58,852 nt of DNA from Bifidobacteriaceae bacterium (GCA_031265345.1 JAISCU010000371.1:1-58852); one strand, 5' to 3'. Counted from the first letter of the stretch, positions 7,838 through 16,698 are shown. Numbers and translations are program-made. The notes: a model not told the origin generated them from the letters alone.

Positions 7838-8872
7838 GTGGAATACAGGACTCTGGGAAGGAGCGGATTGCGCGTTTCGGCGCTTTCGCTAGGCACCATG
7901 ACATTCGGCGGAGACCCAGCCGCGCGAGGCGTCACAATCGATGGCGCACGAGAGATTCTAGATGTCTGCCTCGACGCTGGAGTCAACCTCGTCGACACCG
8001 CTGACATCTATTCGGACACGGTTTCGGAGAGCATCTTGGGCAAGGCCATCGCCGGACGGCGTGATCGGTTGCTGATCGCGACGAAGGCCCGGTTCCCGAC
8101 CAGTGGCGACCCCAACGACCAGGGCCTTAGCAAGGCCCACCTGATCGACGCCTGCGAGGCCGCCCTGAAGCGACTGAAAACGGATCGCATCGACCTCTAC
8201 CAGGTGCACGCCTGGGATGGTTGGACCGCTTTGGAAGACACTTTCGAGGCGCTCGACCTTCTGACGAGACAAGGCAAGATCCGTTACACAGGCTGTTCGA
8301 ATTTCTCCGCCTGGCACTTGTACAAGGCCAAGGAGGCGGCCGCGACGGCGCGCTGCGCGTACTTCGCCTCCCAACAGATCTACTACTCGCCGGTCGGGCG
8401 CGACGCCGAACGCGAACTCTTGCCGGCGTCGATTGACTTGGGGTTGGGCAACCTCGTCTGGTCGCCCCTAGCCGGTGGCCTGATGACCGGGAAGTACCGC
8501 CGGGACCAGCCCTGGCCGGCCGGGGCCCGGCACTCGTCTGATTGGGACGAGCCCCCCATCGACGATTGGAACTACGTCTACGACGTGATCGACGCGATAG
8601 TCACGGAGGCCGATGCGGCGGGGATGACCCCCGCGCAGACCGCGCTGGCCTACCTGTTGGCCAAGCCGCAAATCACCTCGCTAATAGTTGGAGCGCGCTC
8701 GCGCGGTCAGATTGAGGACAGCCTCAATGCCTCTGAGTCCGTCTTGGATCCTGAGGCCGTGGACCGTCTGGACCGAGTCAGCGCCCGCCCATTGCAGTAT
8801 CCCTACTGGCATCAGGCACGCACGCTTGGCGGTCGGCTCGGCCCAGCCGACCGCGTGGCGCTGCGTCTTTAG
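7838..8872 (+). CDS. Aldo/keto reductase
   Basis: An NAD(P)H-dependent (alpha/beta)8 oxidoreductase of 344 residues. The full catalytic tetrad is visible: D53 and Y58 (VDTADIYS), K83 (IATKARF) and H124 (YQVHAWDG). The opening TLGRSGLRVSALSLGTMTFGG is typical of AKRs related to sugar and aldose dehydrogenases. GTG 7838 is chosen because AAAGGA lies five bases upstream and homology starts there; a longer in-frame reading runs back into the RmlC-like gene. Likely oxidises or reduces a sugar carbonyl in this operon. Confidence 0.92.
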   Translation: MEYRTLGRSGLRVSALSLGTMTFGGDPAARGVTIDGAREILDVCLDAGVNLVDTADIYSDTVSESILGKAIAGRRDRLLIATKARFPTSGDPNDQGLSKAHLIDACEAALKRLKTDRIDLYQVHAWDGWTALEDTFEALDLLTRQGKIRYTGCSNFSAWHLYKAKEAAATARCAYFASQQIYYSPVGRDAERELLPASIDLGLGNLVWSPLAGGLMTGKYRRDQPWPAGARHSSDWDEPPIDDWNYVYDVIDAIVTEADAAGMTPAQTALAYLLAKPQITSLIVGARSRGQIEDSLNASESVLDPEAVDRLDRVSARPLQYPYWHQARTLGGRLGPADRVALRL

Positions 8873-8884
8873 GAAAGGACACCC

Positions 8885-9631
8885 ATGAACGCGATTGTTA
8901 TCACCGGCGTCAGCTCTGGCATAGGCCTAGCCGCCGCGCGCCACTACATCGAGGCGGGGCGAAGCGTTGTCGGCCTGGCCCGGTCCGCCACTTCCAAGGC
9001 CGACGCGCTGGCCGGCGCGCACGGGCCGGCTCCTCTCCTGATCGACGTCGACGTCCAGGATCCTGAAGCGTTGGACGATGCCGCCGCCCGAGTCGCGGCC
9101 GCAGGCGTCAGTCCACGCTCGGTCCTCGCCGCAGCTGGCGTCAACTTCCGCTCGAAAGCGCTCGATATCCCTTCGGAATCAGTGGACGGCATGATGCGCA
9201 CCAACGTTCGGGGAGTGTTCGACGCCTTCCGCGCCTTCGCGCCCACCGTTCTTGCCACGCCAGCGCCCCGGTTCATCGCGATCGGTTCCGTGGCGGGCGG
9301 CTTCGGGATGCAGCTGCGCGTCATGTACTCGGCCACCAAGGCGGCTTTGGAAGGCATGGCGCGCGGCTTGGCGATCGAATGGGCGCCCCAGGGCGCGACA
9401 GTCAACGTGGTGGCGCCGGGCATAGTGGACACTCCTTTGACTCGCGGCTATCTGAACAAGAACCCCGGCCTTGAGGAACAGGTCGTCGCAGCCACGCTGG
9501 CGTCGAGGTTGGGAACCCCCGAAGACGTGATCGCCGCCGTCGACTACTTCGACTCCCCGGCCGCCAGTTTTGTCACCGGCCAGACGCTGGTCGTGGATGG
9601 AGGCTTCTCGGTTGGAAACACCTGGTGGTGA
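8885..9631 (+). CDS. Short-chain dehydrogenase/reductase
   Basis: A classical SDR of 248 residues. Cofactor motif T7-G8-x-x-x-G12-I13-G14 and catalytic S135, Y148 and K152 (MYSATKAAL), with the C-terminal GQTLVVDGG seen in sugar and polyol dehydrogenases. Strong GGAAAGGA ribosome site. Placed after the aldo/keto reductase and before the regulator, it probably oxidises the substrate sugar or polyol. Exact substrate unknown. Confidence 0.92.
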   Translation: MNAIVITGVSSGIGLAAARHYIEAGRSVVGLARSATSKADALAGAHGPAPLLIDVDVQDPEALDDAAARVAAAGVSPRSVLAAAGVNFRSKALDIPSESVDGMMRTNVRGVFDAFRAFAPTVLATPAPRFIAIGSVAGGFGMQLRVMYSATKAALEGMARGLAIEWAPQGATVNVVAPGIVDTPLTRGYLNKNPGLEEQVVAATLASRLGTPEDVIAAVDYFDSPAASFVTGQTLVVDGGFSVGNTWW

Positions 9632-9686
9632 AGTGGTCGCTAAGCTGGCCCGAAGAGGTCGGCCCACAAGTTTCGGGAGTGCAGCG

Positions 9687-10394
9687 ATGACGGCACAAGT
9701 CAAGCGTCAAGTGCTCGGTGACGGCGTGTTCGATGCCATCACCGAGATGCTGTTCTCCCAAGCCTTCGCCTCCGGCGACCGGATCAGGGTCGACGCCCTC
9801 GCGCGCGAATTGGGGGTGTCGCCGACGCCAGTGCGCGAGGCCTTGGCGAGAATCGAAGGAACAGGACTCGTGATCCGCGAGCCGATGCGCGGCTACCTTG
9901 TCGCGCCACGGATGAGCCCAGATGAAATAGCTGCTCTCATGGATGCTCGCATACTGATCGAGCCGCATAACGCGCAAGCGGCCTGCGCTCTCGGCGAAGC
10001 CGGTCTGCTCGAAGGACTGGTCGAGGCCTTGGAGCGGATGAGTCAGGCGCCGTTGGGTCCTGGACTGGCGGAATACCGACCCTTCTTGATGGCGGACGCC
10101 GATTTCCATGCCGTGATCGGCCGTCACTGCGGGAATTCCTTTCTGGCTGGCGCGGTCGAGAGCTTCTCGAGCCACCTGCGACGGTTCTCCCTGTTCGGCG
10201 AACGCCGGGTGCCCGATGCCGAGAAGGCGATCGAGGAACACCGCGCGGTCCTACAGGCCTTTCAGGAGCGCGACCCGGCCGCCGCCGCCCGAGGCATGGC
10301 CGCACACCTGGAAGGCGTGCGGTCCAGAGCTTTGGCCGAGTGCGCCGAATCAGATCCTGCCCGGCCTGACAACTCTCGTGCTGGTCTGGCTTGA
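9687..10394 (+). CDS. GntR-family regulator with FCD domain
   Basis: 235 residues: an N-terminal winged helix (about 10-72, with VSPTPVREALARIEGTGLV) and an all-helical FCD effector domain. Metal/ligand residues of FCD proteins are visible: D86 or D139, H141, H185 and H207. FCD regulators sense carboxylated sugars or acids, which suits an operon with lactonase and 2-hydroxyacid dehydrogenase. ATG 9687 has GGGAG six bases upstream. It is the last gene of the first sugar operon and likely its repressor; the near-palindrome at 1102-1117 is a candidate site. Confidence 0.9.
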   Translation: MTAQVKRQVLGDGVFDAITEMLFSQAFASGDRIRVDALARELGVSPTPVREALARIEGTGLVIREPMRGYLVAPRMSPDEIAALMDARILIEPHNAQAACALGEAGLLEGLVEALERMSQAPLGPGLAEYRPFLMADADFHAVIGRHCGNSFLAGAVESFSSHLRRFSLFGERRVPDAEKAIEEHRAVLQAFQERDPAAAARGMAAHLEGVRSRALAECAESDPARPDNSRAGLA

Positions 10395-10466
10395 CGCCGG
10401 TTGACCTGCATCTGACACCTGCGCCCAGCTGGTCCCTTGACGTTGGACTGGCGCACTTCTAGAGTT

Positions 10467-10506
10467 ATATTTCACACGACAGATCGATATTTTCACAGTG
10501 TCACTG
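10467..10506. promoter_or_regulatory. Paired TTTCACA direct repeats and an 11 bp palindrome, candidate DeoR operator
   Basis: ATATTTCACA and ATATTTTCACA occur with their TTTCACA cores 21 bp apart, two helical turns. The second runs into the palindrome CAGTGTCACTG (10496-10506). TTTCA-type repeats are typical DeoR-family sites, and the operon that follows ends in its own DeoR gene. The stretch is the most AT-rich part of the 267 bp gap. Assignment is inference. Confidence 0.5.
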
Positions 10507-10661
10507 CGATATTGGGCCGCGAGCGTCGGACTGCCCCGGCGCTGCCGGGCCCGGATCTGAGACCTGAATAGTGCACGTCTTTCCAGGTCACAGGACACGC
10601 CTGGCGCTGACACAACCCATGATCCATCAACTGAAATCAAAGAAGGGAAGCGTCGAAGACG

Positions 10662-11684
10662 ATGCGCGCTGTGGTATTTCAAGAACAGGGTGACCTACGC
10701 ATAATCGAACGGGACGAACCAGCCGTCGGCCCGAGGGATGTGTTGATCGAAACCGCCGCTGTCGGTATGTGCGGCACCGACATCCACGTCTTCGACGGTG
10801 AGTTCGAGGGTACGGTCTTCCCGCTCGTGCCAGGCCACGAAGCCACCGGCACCGTGGTGCGGGTCGGCGATCAGGTGACCACCTTGGCGCCCGGCGATCA
10901 CGTGGCCATCGACCCTGCCACCACTTGCGGCGAGTGCGAACACTGCCTCGTCGGCCGCGCCAACCTCTGCCGGGCCTGGAACGGCCTGGGCGTGGTCGCT
11001 TCGGATGGCGCGTGCCAGGAACGCTTCGTCGCGCCAGTGGCCAATGTCTACAAGCTCCGTGGGGACACGGATCTCTACCAGTCCGCCCTGATCGAGCCGC
11101 TGGCCTGCGCCATCCGGGGCTACGACCTGCTCCCCAGACGAATAGGCGACCATTACCTGGTCTACGGCTCTGGCACCATGGGCCTGCTGATGGCCCAGTT
11201 GGCCCCACGCGCCGGGGCGGCCAGCGTCACGATCGTCGACCTCAACCCCGCCCGGCTGCAGGCCGCCCAAGAACTCGGCTTCGACCACGTCCACACGGAT
11301 GCCGACCAAGCTGACCGAGACGAGTGGGACGTGGTCATCGATTGCACCGGTGCAATCGCCGCTATCGAAGACGGCCTGAAACGAGTCAAGGCCGGCGGTT
11401 CGTTCCAGAACTTCGGAGTCGCCCCCGCCAATTCTTTCGCCAGCTACTCGCCCTTCCGCGTGTACCGAGACGAGATCACCATCACTGGCACCATGGCGGT
11501 GCTCAACTCTTTTGGCCGCGCGGTCGAAATGTTCGAGGCTGGGGCCATCGATCCCGGCCCAATGATCTCGCATTCATTCGCGCTCGACGATTACGCTCAG
11601 GCGCTCGCCATGTTCCGCGACGGCAAAGGACGCAAACTCCAGATCCGCCCGAACGACTCTGTCTCACGAGTCTTCGTTGATTGA
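10662..11684 (+). CDS. Zinc-dependent medium-chain alcohol dehydrogenase, probable tetritol dehydrogenase (EltD-like)
   Basis: A 340-residue polyol dehydrogenase. Catalytic zinc ligands C37, H59 and E60; structural zinc cysteines C89, C92, C95 and C103; Rossmann motif in VYGSGTMGLL. It heads an operon whose other enzymes are a DhaK-type kinase, an RpiB-like and a TIM-like isomerase. In mycobacteria the erythritol/L-threitol dehydrogenase EltD is also a zinc MDR acting just before such a kinase. Predicted step: tetritol to erythrulose with NAD+. Family is certain; substrate is inferred from neighbours. Confidence 0.9.
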   Translation: MRAVVFQEQGDLRIIERDEPAVGPRDVLIETAAVGMCGTDIHVFDGEFEGTVFPLVPGHEATGTVVRVGDQVTTLAPGDHVAIDPATTCGECEHCLVGRANLCRAWNGLGVVASDGACQERFVAPVANVYKLRGDTDLYQSALIEPLACAIRGYDLLPRRIGDHYLVYGSGTMGLLMAQLAPRAGAASVTIVDLNPARLQAAQELGFDHVHTDADQADRDEWDVVIDCTGAIAAIEDGLKRVKAGGSFQNFGVAPANSFASYSPFRVYRDEITITGTMAVLNSFGRAVEMFEAGAIDPGPMISHSFALDDYAQALAMFRDGKGRKLQIRPNDSVSRVFVD

Positions 11685-11750
11685 CACTTCATCGGCCTCC
11701 CGGAGGAACGCTCCAGGGAGTCTCGCCCGATCCTCAGAAGGGAACACATC

Positions 11751-13520
11751 ATGACCTACCTAGTCAACGACCCGACGGCCTTCACCGAAGAACTGACCGA
11801 CGGATTCACGGCCGTCTATCCTGACCGGGTCAGGGCCGTGCCCGGAGGCGTGGTCCGGGCGGCGCAAGTCCCAGTGGGCCAGGTCGCGGTGGTGATCGGC
11901 GGAGGCTCCGGACACTACCCCGCCTTCGCCGGATTGGTCGGGCCCGGACTCGCGCACGGCGCGGCCATGGGCAACGTCTTCGCCTCCCCCTCGGCTCAGC
12001 AGATCTACTCGGTGGCCAAGGCAGCGCAGGTCGGCGCCGGGGTGCTGTTGTCGTATGGCAACTATGCCGGCGACGTGTTGAATTTCGATGCCGCCCAAGA
12101 GCGGCTGAGAGCCGAGGGCATTGATTGCCGAACCGTCGTCGTGACGGACGATATTTCCTCCGCGCGGGCAGACGAGGCGTCGCGTCGCCGGGGCATCGCC
12201 GGAGACCTGTGCATCTTCAAGGCGGCCGCGTACGCCGCCGAGAAGGGCTGGCCGTTGGAGCGCGTGTGGGAGTTCGCGAACCACGCCAACCAGCTCACCC
12301 GCTCCTTCGGGATCGCTTTCACGGGCTGCACTCTGCCGGGCGCCACAGCCCCGTTGTTCACCGTGCCAGCGGGACGCATGGGGATCGGAATCGGCATTCA
12401 CGGCGAGCCCGGGCTGCGCGAAGACGATCGCGGCAGCGCGCATGAGGTCGCGCGGCTGCTGGTTGACGGGCTCTTGGCGGACAGGCCTGAGAACGCTGGC
12501 ACCCGCGTCGCCGTCCTCACCAACGGGCTGGGCTCGGTCAAGTACGAAGAGCTGTTCGTCCTGCACCGCTCAGTCGACCGCTTCCTGCGCGAGGCGGGCC
12601 TGACGATAGTGCAGCCGGACGTCGGCGAACTATGCACTAGTTTCGAGATGGCGGGGGTTTCTCTGACCCTGTTCTGGCTGGCCGATGGGCTTGAGGCGGC
12701 TTGGCTCGCGCCAGCGGACGCGCCCGGCTACCGCAAGGGCGCGGTCTGGCCGCAGGCGGCCGGGACCGGCCCCGGAACGGTGATCGCGAGTTCCAGGCCC
12801 ACGGTTTCCACGCCCGCCAATGCGACCAGTCCGCCAGCGGCCTCACCAGCCAGCCGCGAGTCTCGTGCCACCGGCCGGGTTATCGCCCGAGCCATCGACG
12901 CCGCCGCGGGGGCCATCGAGGCCGTGGCGGACCACCTGGGCGAACTCGACGCCGTCGCGGGCGACGGCGACCACGGCATCGGAATGCGACGCGGCGTCAA
13001 CGCCGCCCGCCAGGCGGCCGCGACTGCGTCCGGCGATGGAGCGGGTGCCGGGTCCGTTCTGATCGCGGCCGCCGACGCCTGGTCGGATCGCGCGGGTGGC
13101 ACGTCCGGTGCGCTGTGGGGACTGATCTTGAGGACCCTGGGAACCGAGCTAGGTGATGAAACCGCTCCTGATCCGACCCGGCTCGCCGCAGCGGTGCACG
13201 CTGCGACCTTGGCGGTCCAACGCTTCGGCAAAGCCCGGGTGGGCGACAAGACCCTGGTCGACGCCTTGGCGCCATTCGCCTCCGCCCTTGCCCGGTCCGC
13301 CACGACTTGCCAGACGATCGCCCAGGCCTGGTCCGCGGCCGCTCCTGAAGCGACCAGGGCGGCCTCCGCCACAGCCGACCTCATGCCCAAGATCGGTCGC
13401 GCCCGACCGCACGCCTCGAAGTCTCTCGGCACGCCTGACCCAGGAGCGGTCTCGATGGCGACCGTCGTGGCCGCCGTGGCCACTTCGCTGGCCGGGGAAC
13501 GATCCAGGAACGACGAATGA
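11751..13520 (+). CDS. Fused DhaK-DhaL kinase, probable erythrulose kinase
   Basis: An ATP-dependent ketose kinase of 589 residues. The DhaK domain (about 1-335) has the substrate loop GGGSGHYP (50-57) and the covalent substrate-binding H217 in [10 protein letters not shown] Ser/Thr/Pro/Ala linker (about 345-370) joins it to a DhaL ATP domain (about 375-589) with metal-binding AVAGDGDHG. DhaK-DhaL fusions phosphorylate dihydroxyacetone or, in the tetritol pathway, L- or D-erythrulose; the adjacent isomerases favour erythrulose. AAGGGA precedes ATG at good spacing. The stop overlaps the next start (ATGA). Confidence 0.9.
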   Translation: MTYLVNDPTAFTEELTDGFTAVYPDRVRAVPGGVVRAAQVPVGQVAVVIGGGSGHYPAFAGLVGPGLAHGAAMGNVFASPSAQQIYSVAKAAQVGAGVLLSYGNYAGDVLNFDAAQERLRAEGIDCRTVVVTDDISSARADEASRRRGIAGDLCIFKAAAYAAEKGWPLERVWEFANHANQLTRSFGIAFTGCTLPGATAPLFTVPAGRMGIGIGIHGEPGLREDDRGSAHEVARLLVDGLLADRPENAGTRVAVLTNGLGSVKYEELFVLHRSVDRFLREAGLTIVQPDVGELCTSFEMAGVSLTLFWLADGLEAAWLAPADAPGYRKGAVWPQAAGTGPGTVIASSRPTVSTPANATSPPAASPASRESRATGRVIARAIDAAAGAIEAVADHLGELDAVAGDGDHGIGMRRGVNAARQAAATASGDGAGAGSVLIAAADAWSDRAGGTSGALWGLILRTLGTELGDETAPDPTRLAAAVHAATLAVQRFGKARVGDKTLVDALAPFASALARSATTCQTIAQAWSAAAPEATRAASATADLMPKIGRARPHASKSLGTPDPGAVSMATVVAAVATSLAGERSRNDE

Positions 13521-13981
13521 CCCAAGGACTGAGGATCGTGATCGGCTGCGACGACGCCGGATACGACTACAAGGAGATCCTCAAAGCCGACCTCGCGGCA
13601 TCGGACAAAGTGGCCCAGGTGACCGATGTCGGAGTCGACGCGCATGGGCACACCGCCTACCCCGAAGTCGCGATCGCTGCCGCGACCATAGTCGCTCAGG
13701 GCCGGGCCGACCGCGCCTTGCTGATCTGTGGAACGGGTATGGGCATGGCGATCGCGGCCAACAAGGTTCGGAGTATCCGGGCCGCCAGCGCCCACGACTC
13801 GTTCTCGGTCGAACGCCTGGTCATGTCCAATAACGCCCAGGTGCTGAGTCTGGGCCAACGAGTGATCGGACTCGAACTGGCGCGCCGATTGGTGCGTGAG
13901 TGGCTGAATTATCGCTTCGATCTGACAAGCGGGTCGGCCGTGAAGGTCGCGCTGATCGACGCCTACGAGGGCCAGGTCTGA
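13517..13981 (+). CDS. rpiB: RpiB-family isomerase, probable erythrulose 4-phosphate isomerase (DerI-like)
   Basis: 154 residues of the RpiB/LacAB family. Active-site C71 lies in [15 protein letters not shown]. The usual phosphate-side motif HNDAN is replaced by SNNAQ, and the N-terminal motif is CDDAG, so it is not a textbook ribose 5-phosphate isomerase. RpiB paralogues in tetritol operons (EryI/DerI) convert erythrulose 4-phosphate to erythrose 4-phosphate, which matches the company it keeps. Translationally coupled to the kinase by a 4 bp overlap. Confidence 0.87.
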   Translation: MTQGLRIVIGCDDAGYDYKEILKADLAASDKVAQVTDVGVDAHGHTAYPEVAIAAATIVAQGRADRALLICGTGMGMAIAANKVRSIRAASAHDSFSVERLVMSNNAQVLSLGQRVIGLELARRLVREWLNYRFDLTSGSAVKVALIDAYEGQV

Positions 13982-13986
13982 CCGAT

Positions 13987-14802
13987 ATGGCCCTTCCTGG
14001 CAACGTACGTTCGGTCGCATCGTGTGCGGCAGAGGAGCGCCCGAACCGCCTCTTCCTCGGCGTCAGTCTCAAGATGTACTTCGACCACGAGGCCACCTTG
14101 GCCTGGACCCGGCTTATCGCCAAGGCCATCCGCCGGGCCGGCCAGAGCCCTGCCGAAGTGGTCGTCATGCCGTCCTTTCCGTCGTTGACCGCGGTGGCTG
14201 ACGCGCTCGCCGGCACGGGAGCGCGTTTAGGGGCTCAGGACCTGTCCGAGCACGACTCGGGGCCCTACACCGGCGAAGTTGGCGGCGCCAGTCTCCGCCA
14301 GGTCGGTTGCCGCTACGTCGAGATTGGGCACGCCGAGCGCCGCAGGCTCCACGGGGAGACCAACGCTGTGATCGGCCTCAAAGCGACCGCCGCGTGGCGA
14401 GCCGGACTGACACCGCTGCTCTGCTTGGGCGAAACCCAGCGAGAAGAACCGGCCGGGGAGCGCTGCCTCCAACAGTTGGACGAGTCTTTGACGCAAGTGC
14501 CAGCCACGTACGACCGCGGGCCGATGGTCATCGCCTACGAACCGGTCTGGGCCATCGGCTCCCGCGATCCCGCTCCGGCCGAGCGCGTCCGATCAGTCTG
14601 CCTCGAACTCCGTGAGCATACGGCCACGCGCTATCCGCACCGCTCCGTGCGGTTGGTCTATGGTGGCGCGGCGGGTCCAGGGACTCTGACCAGGCTCGGA
14701 AGCGCGGTGGACGGGCTGTTCCTGGGGCGATTCGCGCACCAGCCGGAATCCTTCACGGCCATCATGCGTGAAGCCTGGGCGTTGGCCGGACGGCATACTT
14801 AG
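13987..14802 (+). CDS. Triosephosphate-isomerase-like protein, probable erythrulose 1-phosphate isomerase (LerI/EryH-like)
   Basis: A TIM paralogue of 271 residues. Catalytic K29 (GVSLKMY), H115 (EIGHAERR) and E185 (AYEPVWAIG) are present, as is the phosphate loop YGGAAG. The conserved Asn of the usual G-N-W-K-M motif is Ser27, and loop 6 reads GSRDPA instead of GTGKTA, so it is a divergent paralogue rather than the glycolytic enzyme. LerI/EryH proteins epimerise or isomerise L-erythrulose 1-phosphate to D-erythrulose 4-phosphate. Start ATG 13987 lies five bases after the RpiB-like stop; ribosome site is weak, so coupling is likely. Confidence 0.87.
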   Translation: MALPGNVRSVASCAAEERPNRLFLGVSLKMYFDHEATLAWTRLIAKAIRRAGQSPAEVVVMPSFPSLTAVADALAGTGARLGAQDLSEHDSGPYTGEVGGASLRQVGCRYVEIGHAERRRLHGETNAVIGLKATAAWRAGLTPLLCLGETQREEPAGERCLQQLDESLTQVPATYDRGPMVIAYEPVWAIGSRDPAPAERVRSVCLELREHTATRYPHRSVRLVYGGAAGPGTLTRLGSAVDGLFLGRFAHQPESFTAIMREAWALAGRHT

Positions 14803-14837
14803 AGGGTCCAGCCCGCGGGAAAGGAGACAGGGCCATC

Positions 14838-15671
14838 ATGAACCCGGACTCTGCCAAGTCCGCATCGCAGCAGTCGCGGCAGTCGCGGCAGGCCGACCGG
14901 CGCCACGCCATCGCCGCAGCGGTGTTGTCAGAAGGGTCGATCAGGATCGAAAGCCTGGCCGACCGCTTCGAGATATCGCTCATGACCGCGCACCGCGACC
15001 TGGACGAATTGGAAACCCAGGGCATATTGCGTAAGGCGAGAGGCGTGGCGACGGCCTCGTCGACTAGCTCCGTGGAGTCTTCCTACGCTTACCGTCTGGG
15101 GCGCAGCCGAGCCGAGAAGGAGGCCGTGGCCCGTGTCTGCATGGAATACATCGAAGCCGGGCAATCATTGTTTCTGGACGACTCGACAACTGTGTGGGGA
15201 CTCAGCCGAAGACTCGCCTCGAAAGCTCCGCTCACTGTCATCACGAATGCTCTGACGCTGATCAACGAGCTCAAGGCGGCCCGCGAGGTGTCAATCGTCG
15301 GTCTTGGCGGCGCGTACTACAACTGGTGCTCAGCATTCATGGGCCGGATCACCACCGAGGCAATCGGTCGCCTGCGAGCCGACCAACTCATCATGTCGAC
15401 GGCGGCGATAGTCGATGACGCCTGCTTCTACCAGCGCCAAGAAATCATTGACACCAAGCAAGCCATGTTCGATTCGTCGGCCCGTCGCATACTGTTGGCC
15501 GACCACACGAAGTTCGACCAGCGCGCCCTTCACGGCCAAATCCCTTTGGCCGCCTTCGATGTTGTGATAGTCGATTCGGGCACTCCCGCCGAGCATGTCA
15601 CGCGGTTGCGTGGTCGGGGAGTGAACGTCGTGGTCGCTCCGCTGTTCGCTGGGCCTGGAGGCGAGCCCTAG
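14838..15671 (+). CDS. DeoR-family transcriptional regulator of the tetritol-type operon
   Basis: 277 residues. The N-terminal HTH (about 20-75; FEISLMTAHRDLDELETQGIL) is followed by a DeoR C-terminal sugar-phosphate sensor domain with the expected GQSLFLDDSTTVWGLSRRL and VITNA segments. It is preceded by GGAAAGGAG and closes the operon. DeoR repressors respond to phosphorylated intermediates, here probably erythrulose phosphate. The TTTCACA repeats ahead of the dehydrogenase gene are the likely target. The stop codon lies inside a terminator-like inverted repeat. Confidence 0.92.
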   Translation: MNPDSAKSASQQSRQSRQADRRHAIAAAVLSEGSIRIESLADRFEISLMTAHRDLDELETQGILRKARGVATASSTSSVESSYAYRLGRSRAEKEAVARVCMEYIEAGQSLFLDDSTTVWGLSRRLASKAPLTVITNALTLINELKAAREVSIVGLGGAYYNWCSAFMGRITTEAIGRLRADQLIMSTAAIVDDACFYQRQEIIDTKQAMFDSSARRILLADHTKFDQRALHGQIPLAAFDVVIVDSGTPAEHVTRLRGRGVNVVVAPLFAGPGGEP

Positions 15672-15684
15672 ACGCCTCGCCTCC
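15657..15684. terminator. 9 bp perfect inverted repeat over the deoR stop codon
   Basis: GGAGGCGAG pairs perfectly with CTCGCCTCC across a 10-base loop that contains the stop. It lies between two convergent genes, so it could end transcription from both sides, although no T-run follows. Confidence 0.55.
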
Positions 15685-15726
15685 GACTCCAACTCCTCGC
15701 TAAACCCGCCCCGTTGACAGCCACCG

Positions 15727-16386
15727 TCACCAGCCGCGGGCCCACCACTCCTCCAGCGACGGCCGTTCCGCGCCCAGAGTGGTGGGCGCGCCGTGGCCCG
15801 GATGCACAATGGTCGCGTCATCGAAGTTCGCGAAGACGCGCCGGACCACGTCGGTCATCAATCGGCGGAAGCGCTCCGGATCGTGGTCGGTGTTGCCTAC
15901 ACCCCCGGGGAACAGCGAATCACCGGTGAACAGATGCGTCGGTTGACCGGTCTCCCGGTAGGCCAGCGCGATCGATCCGGGCGTGTGACCACGTAGAGCG
16001 ATCACGCTCAGCTCGAGCCCCGGCACGCCGACTTGATCGCCATGCTTGAGCCCCCGAGCGATCCGCACCCCGGTTCGATCCTGAATCGCGAGCGCGTCCT
16101 CGGCGCCGGCCAGCGTGGAGACACCGGTCGCTTGAACCAGCGGAGCCAGCGCCCTGACATGGTCGAAATGGCTGTGCGTGGTGATGATCAGGCTCAGTTT
16201 CGGTTCCGGCGCGTCGCCGTCCGCCGATCCCAGCAGACGCCCGATCGCCACCGGATCATCAGCCGCGTCAATCAGCACCTGATGGCCGGACTGGCTCGCT
16301 GTCAGCAGGTACACGTTGTTGTCCAGGTCGGACACAGAGACCGAGCGTATGGTCACGGCCGGGGTGGCGGCGAGCAGCGATTCCAT
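15727..16386 (-). CDS. Metallo-beta-lactamase-fold hydrolase (glyoxalase-II-like)
   Basis: 219 residues with all two-metal ligands: H71-x-H73-x-D75-H76 (THSHFDH), H134 (LRGHTPGS), D156 (TGDSLF) and H198 (HPGHG). The length and spacing fit the small hydroxyacylglutathione-hydrolase-like group, which cleaves thioesters such as mycothiol adducts in actinobacteria. It ends in the gap facing the DeoR gene and starts just beside a decayed TIM fragment, so its promoter must lie in that debris. Substrate unknown. Confidence 0.88.
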   Translation of the reverse strand: MESLLAATPAVTIRSVSVSDLDNNVYLLTASQSGHQVLIDAADDPVAIGRLLGSADGDAPEPKLSLIITTHSHFDHVRALAPLVQATGVSTLAGAEDALAIQDRTGVRIARGLKHGDQVGVPGLELSVIALRGHTPGSIALAYRETGQPTHLFTGDSLFPGGVGNTDHDPERFRRLMTDVVRRVFANFDDATIVHPGHGAPTTLGAERPSLEEWWARGW

Positions 16387-16403
16387 ACGACAGTCTTATC
16401 ACC

Positions 16404-16508
16404 TGCGCGGGCACCCTGTCGGCGCTGCGCCCGGTGGTCGACGGGCTGTTCCTGGGACGGTTCGCCCACGATCCGTCAGCCTTCGGGGCGATCAGGGCCG
16501 AAGCGGGC
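16404..16508 (+). pseudogene. C-terminal fragment of a second TIM-like (LerI/EryH-like) gene
   Basis: In one frame this reads A-G-T-L, then VDGLFLGRFAHDPSAF, G-A-I and E-A. It matches the end of the complete TIM-like protein 1.7 kb upstream (G-T-L, VDGLFLGRFAHQPESF, T-A-I, E-A) at most positions. Nothing of the first four fifths of the gene remains. The fragment lies between a hydrolase gene and the repeat bounding the restriction island, so it is probably a remnant left by rearrangement or island insertion. Confidence 0.75.
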
Positions 16509-16549
16509 TCGCTGCCCGACGCCTCAGAGGCTCCCATCGCCCGGCGCCA
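16501..16549. repeat. Left flanking direct repeat of the restriction-modification island
   Basis: It matches 20081-20129; the inner 42 bases differ at only two positions. On the reverse strand it encodes the same last residues and stop (A-P-G-D-G-S-L) as the response-regulator gene beyond the island. Such duplication of a gene's 3' end is what site-specific integration produces. Confidence 0.8.
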
Positions 16550-16698
16550 ACTCGATCAATGCCCTGCGGCTAACGCTGTCGGCTGCCCGAACGCCTGGTC
16601 CGAGGCATCGACTGAGCGTCTCCGCAAGAATGTCAGTGGCCGCCGGTAGCCTGATTCCAAGAGATCAAACTGGCTCAAGGAGAGGAAGGAGGGCCTCC

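Noticed and set aside
12728..14020. 430-codon reverse-strand frame opposite the kinase and RpiB-like genes
   Set aside because: Shadow of well-supported forward genes; composition is typical of antisense frames in GC-rich DNA.
16033..16698. Upstream extension of the methylase frame
   Set aside because: Runs opposite the metallo-beta-lactamase-fold gene and through the TIM fragment; the strong AGGAGG precedes ATG 16699.
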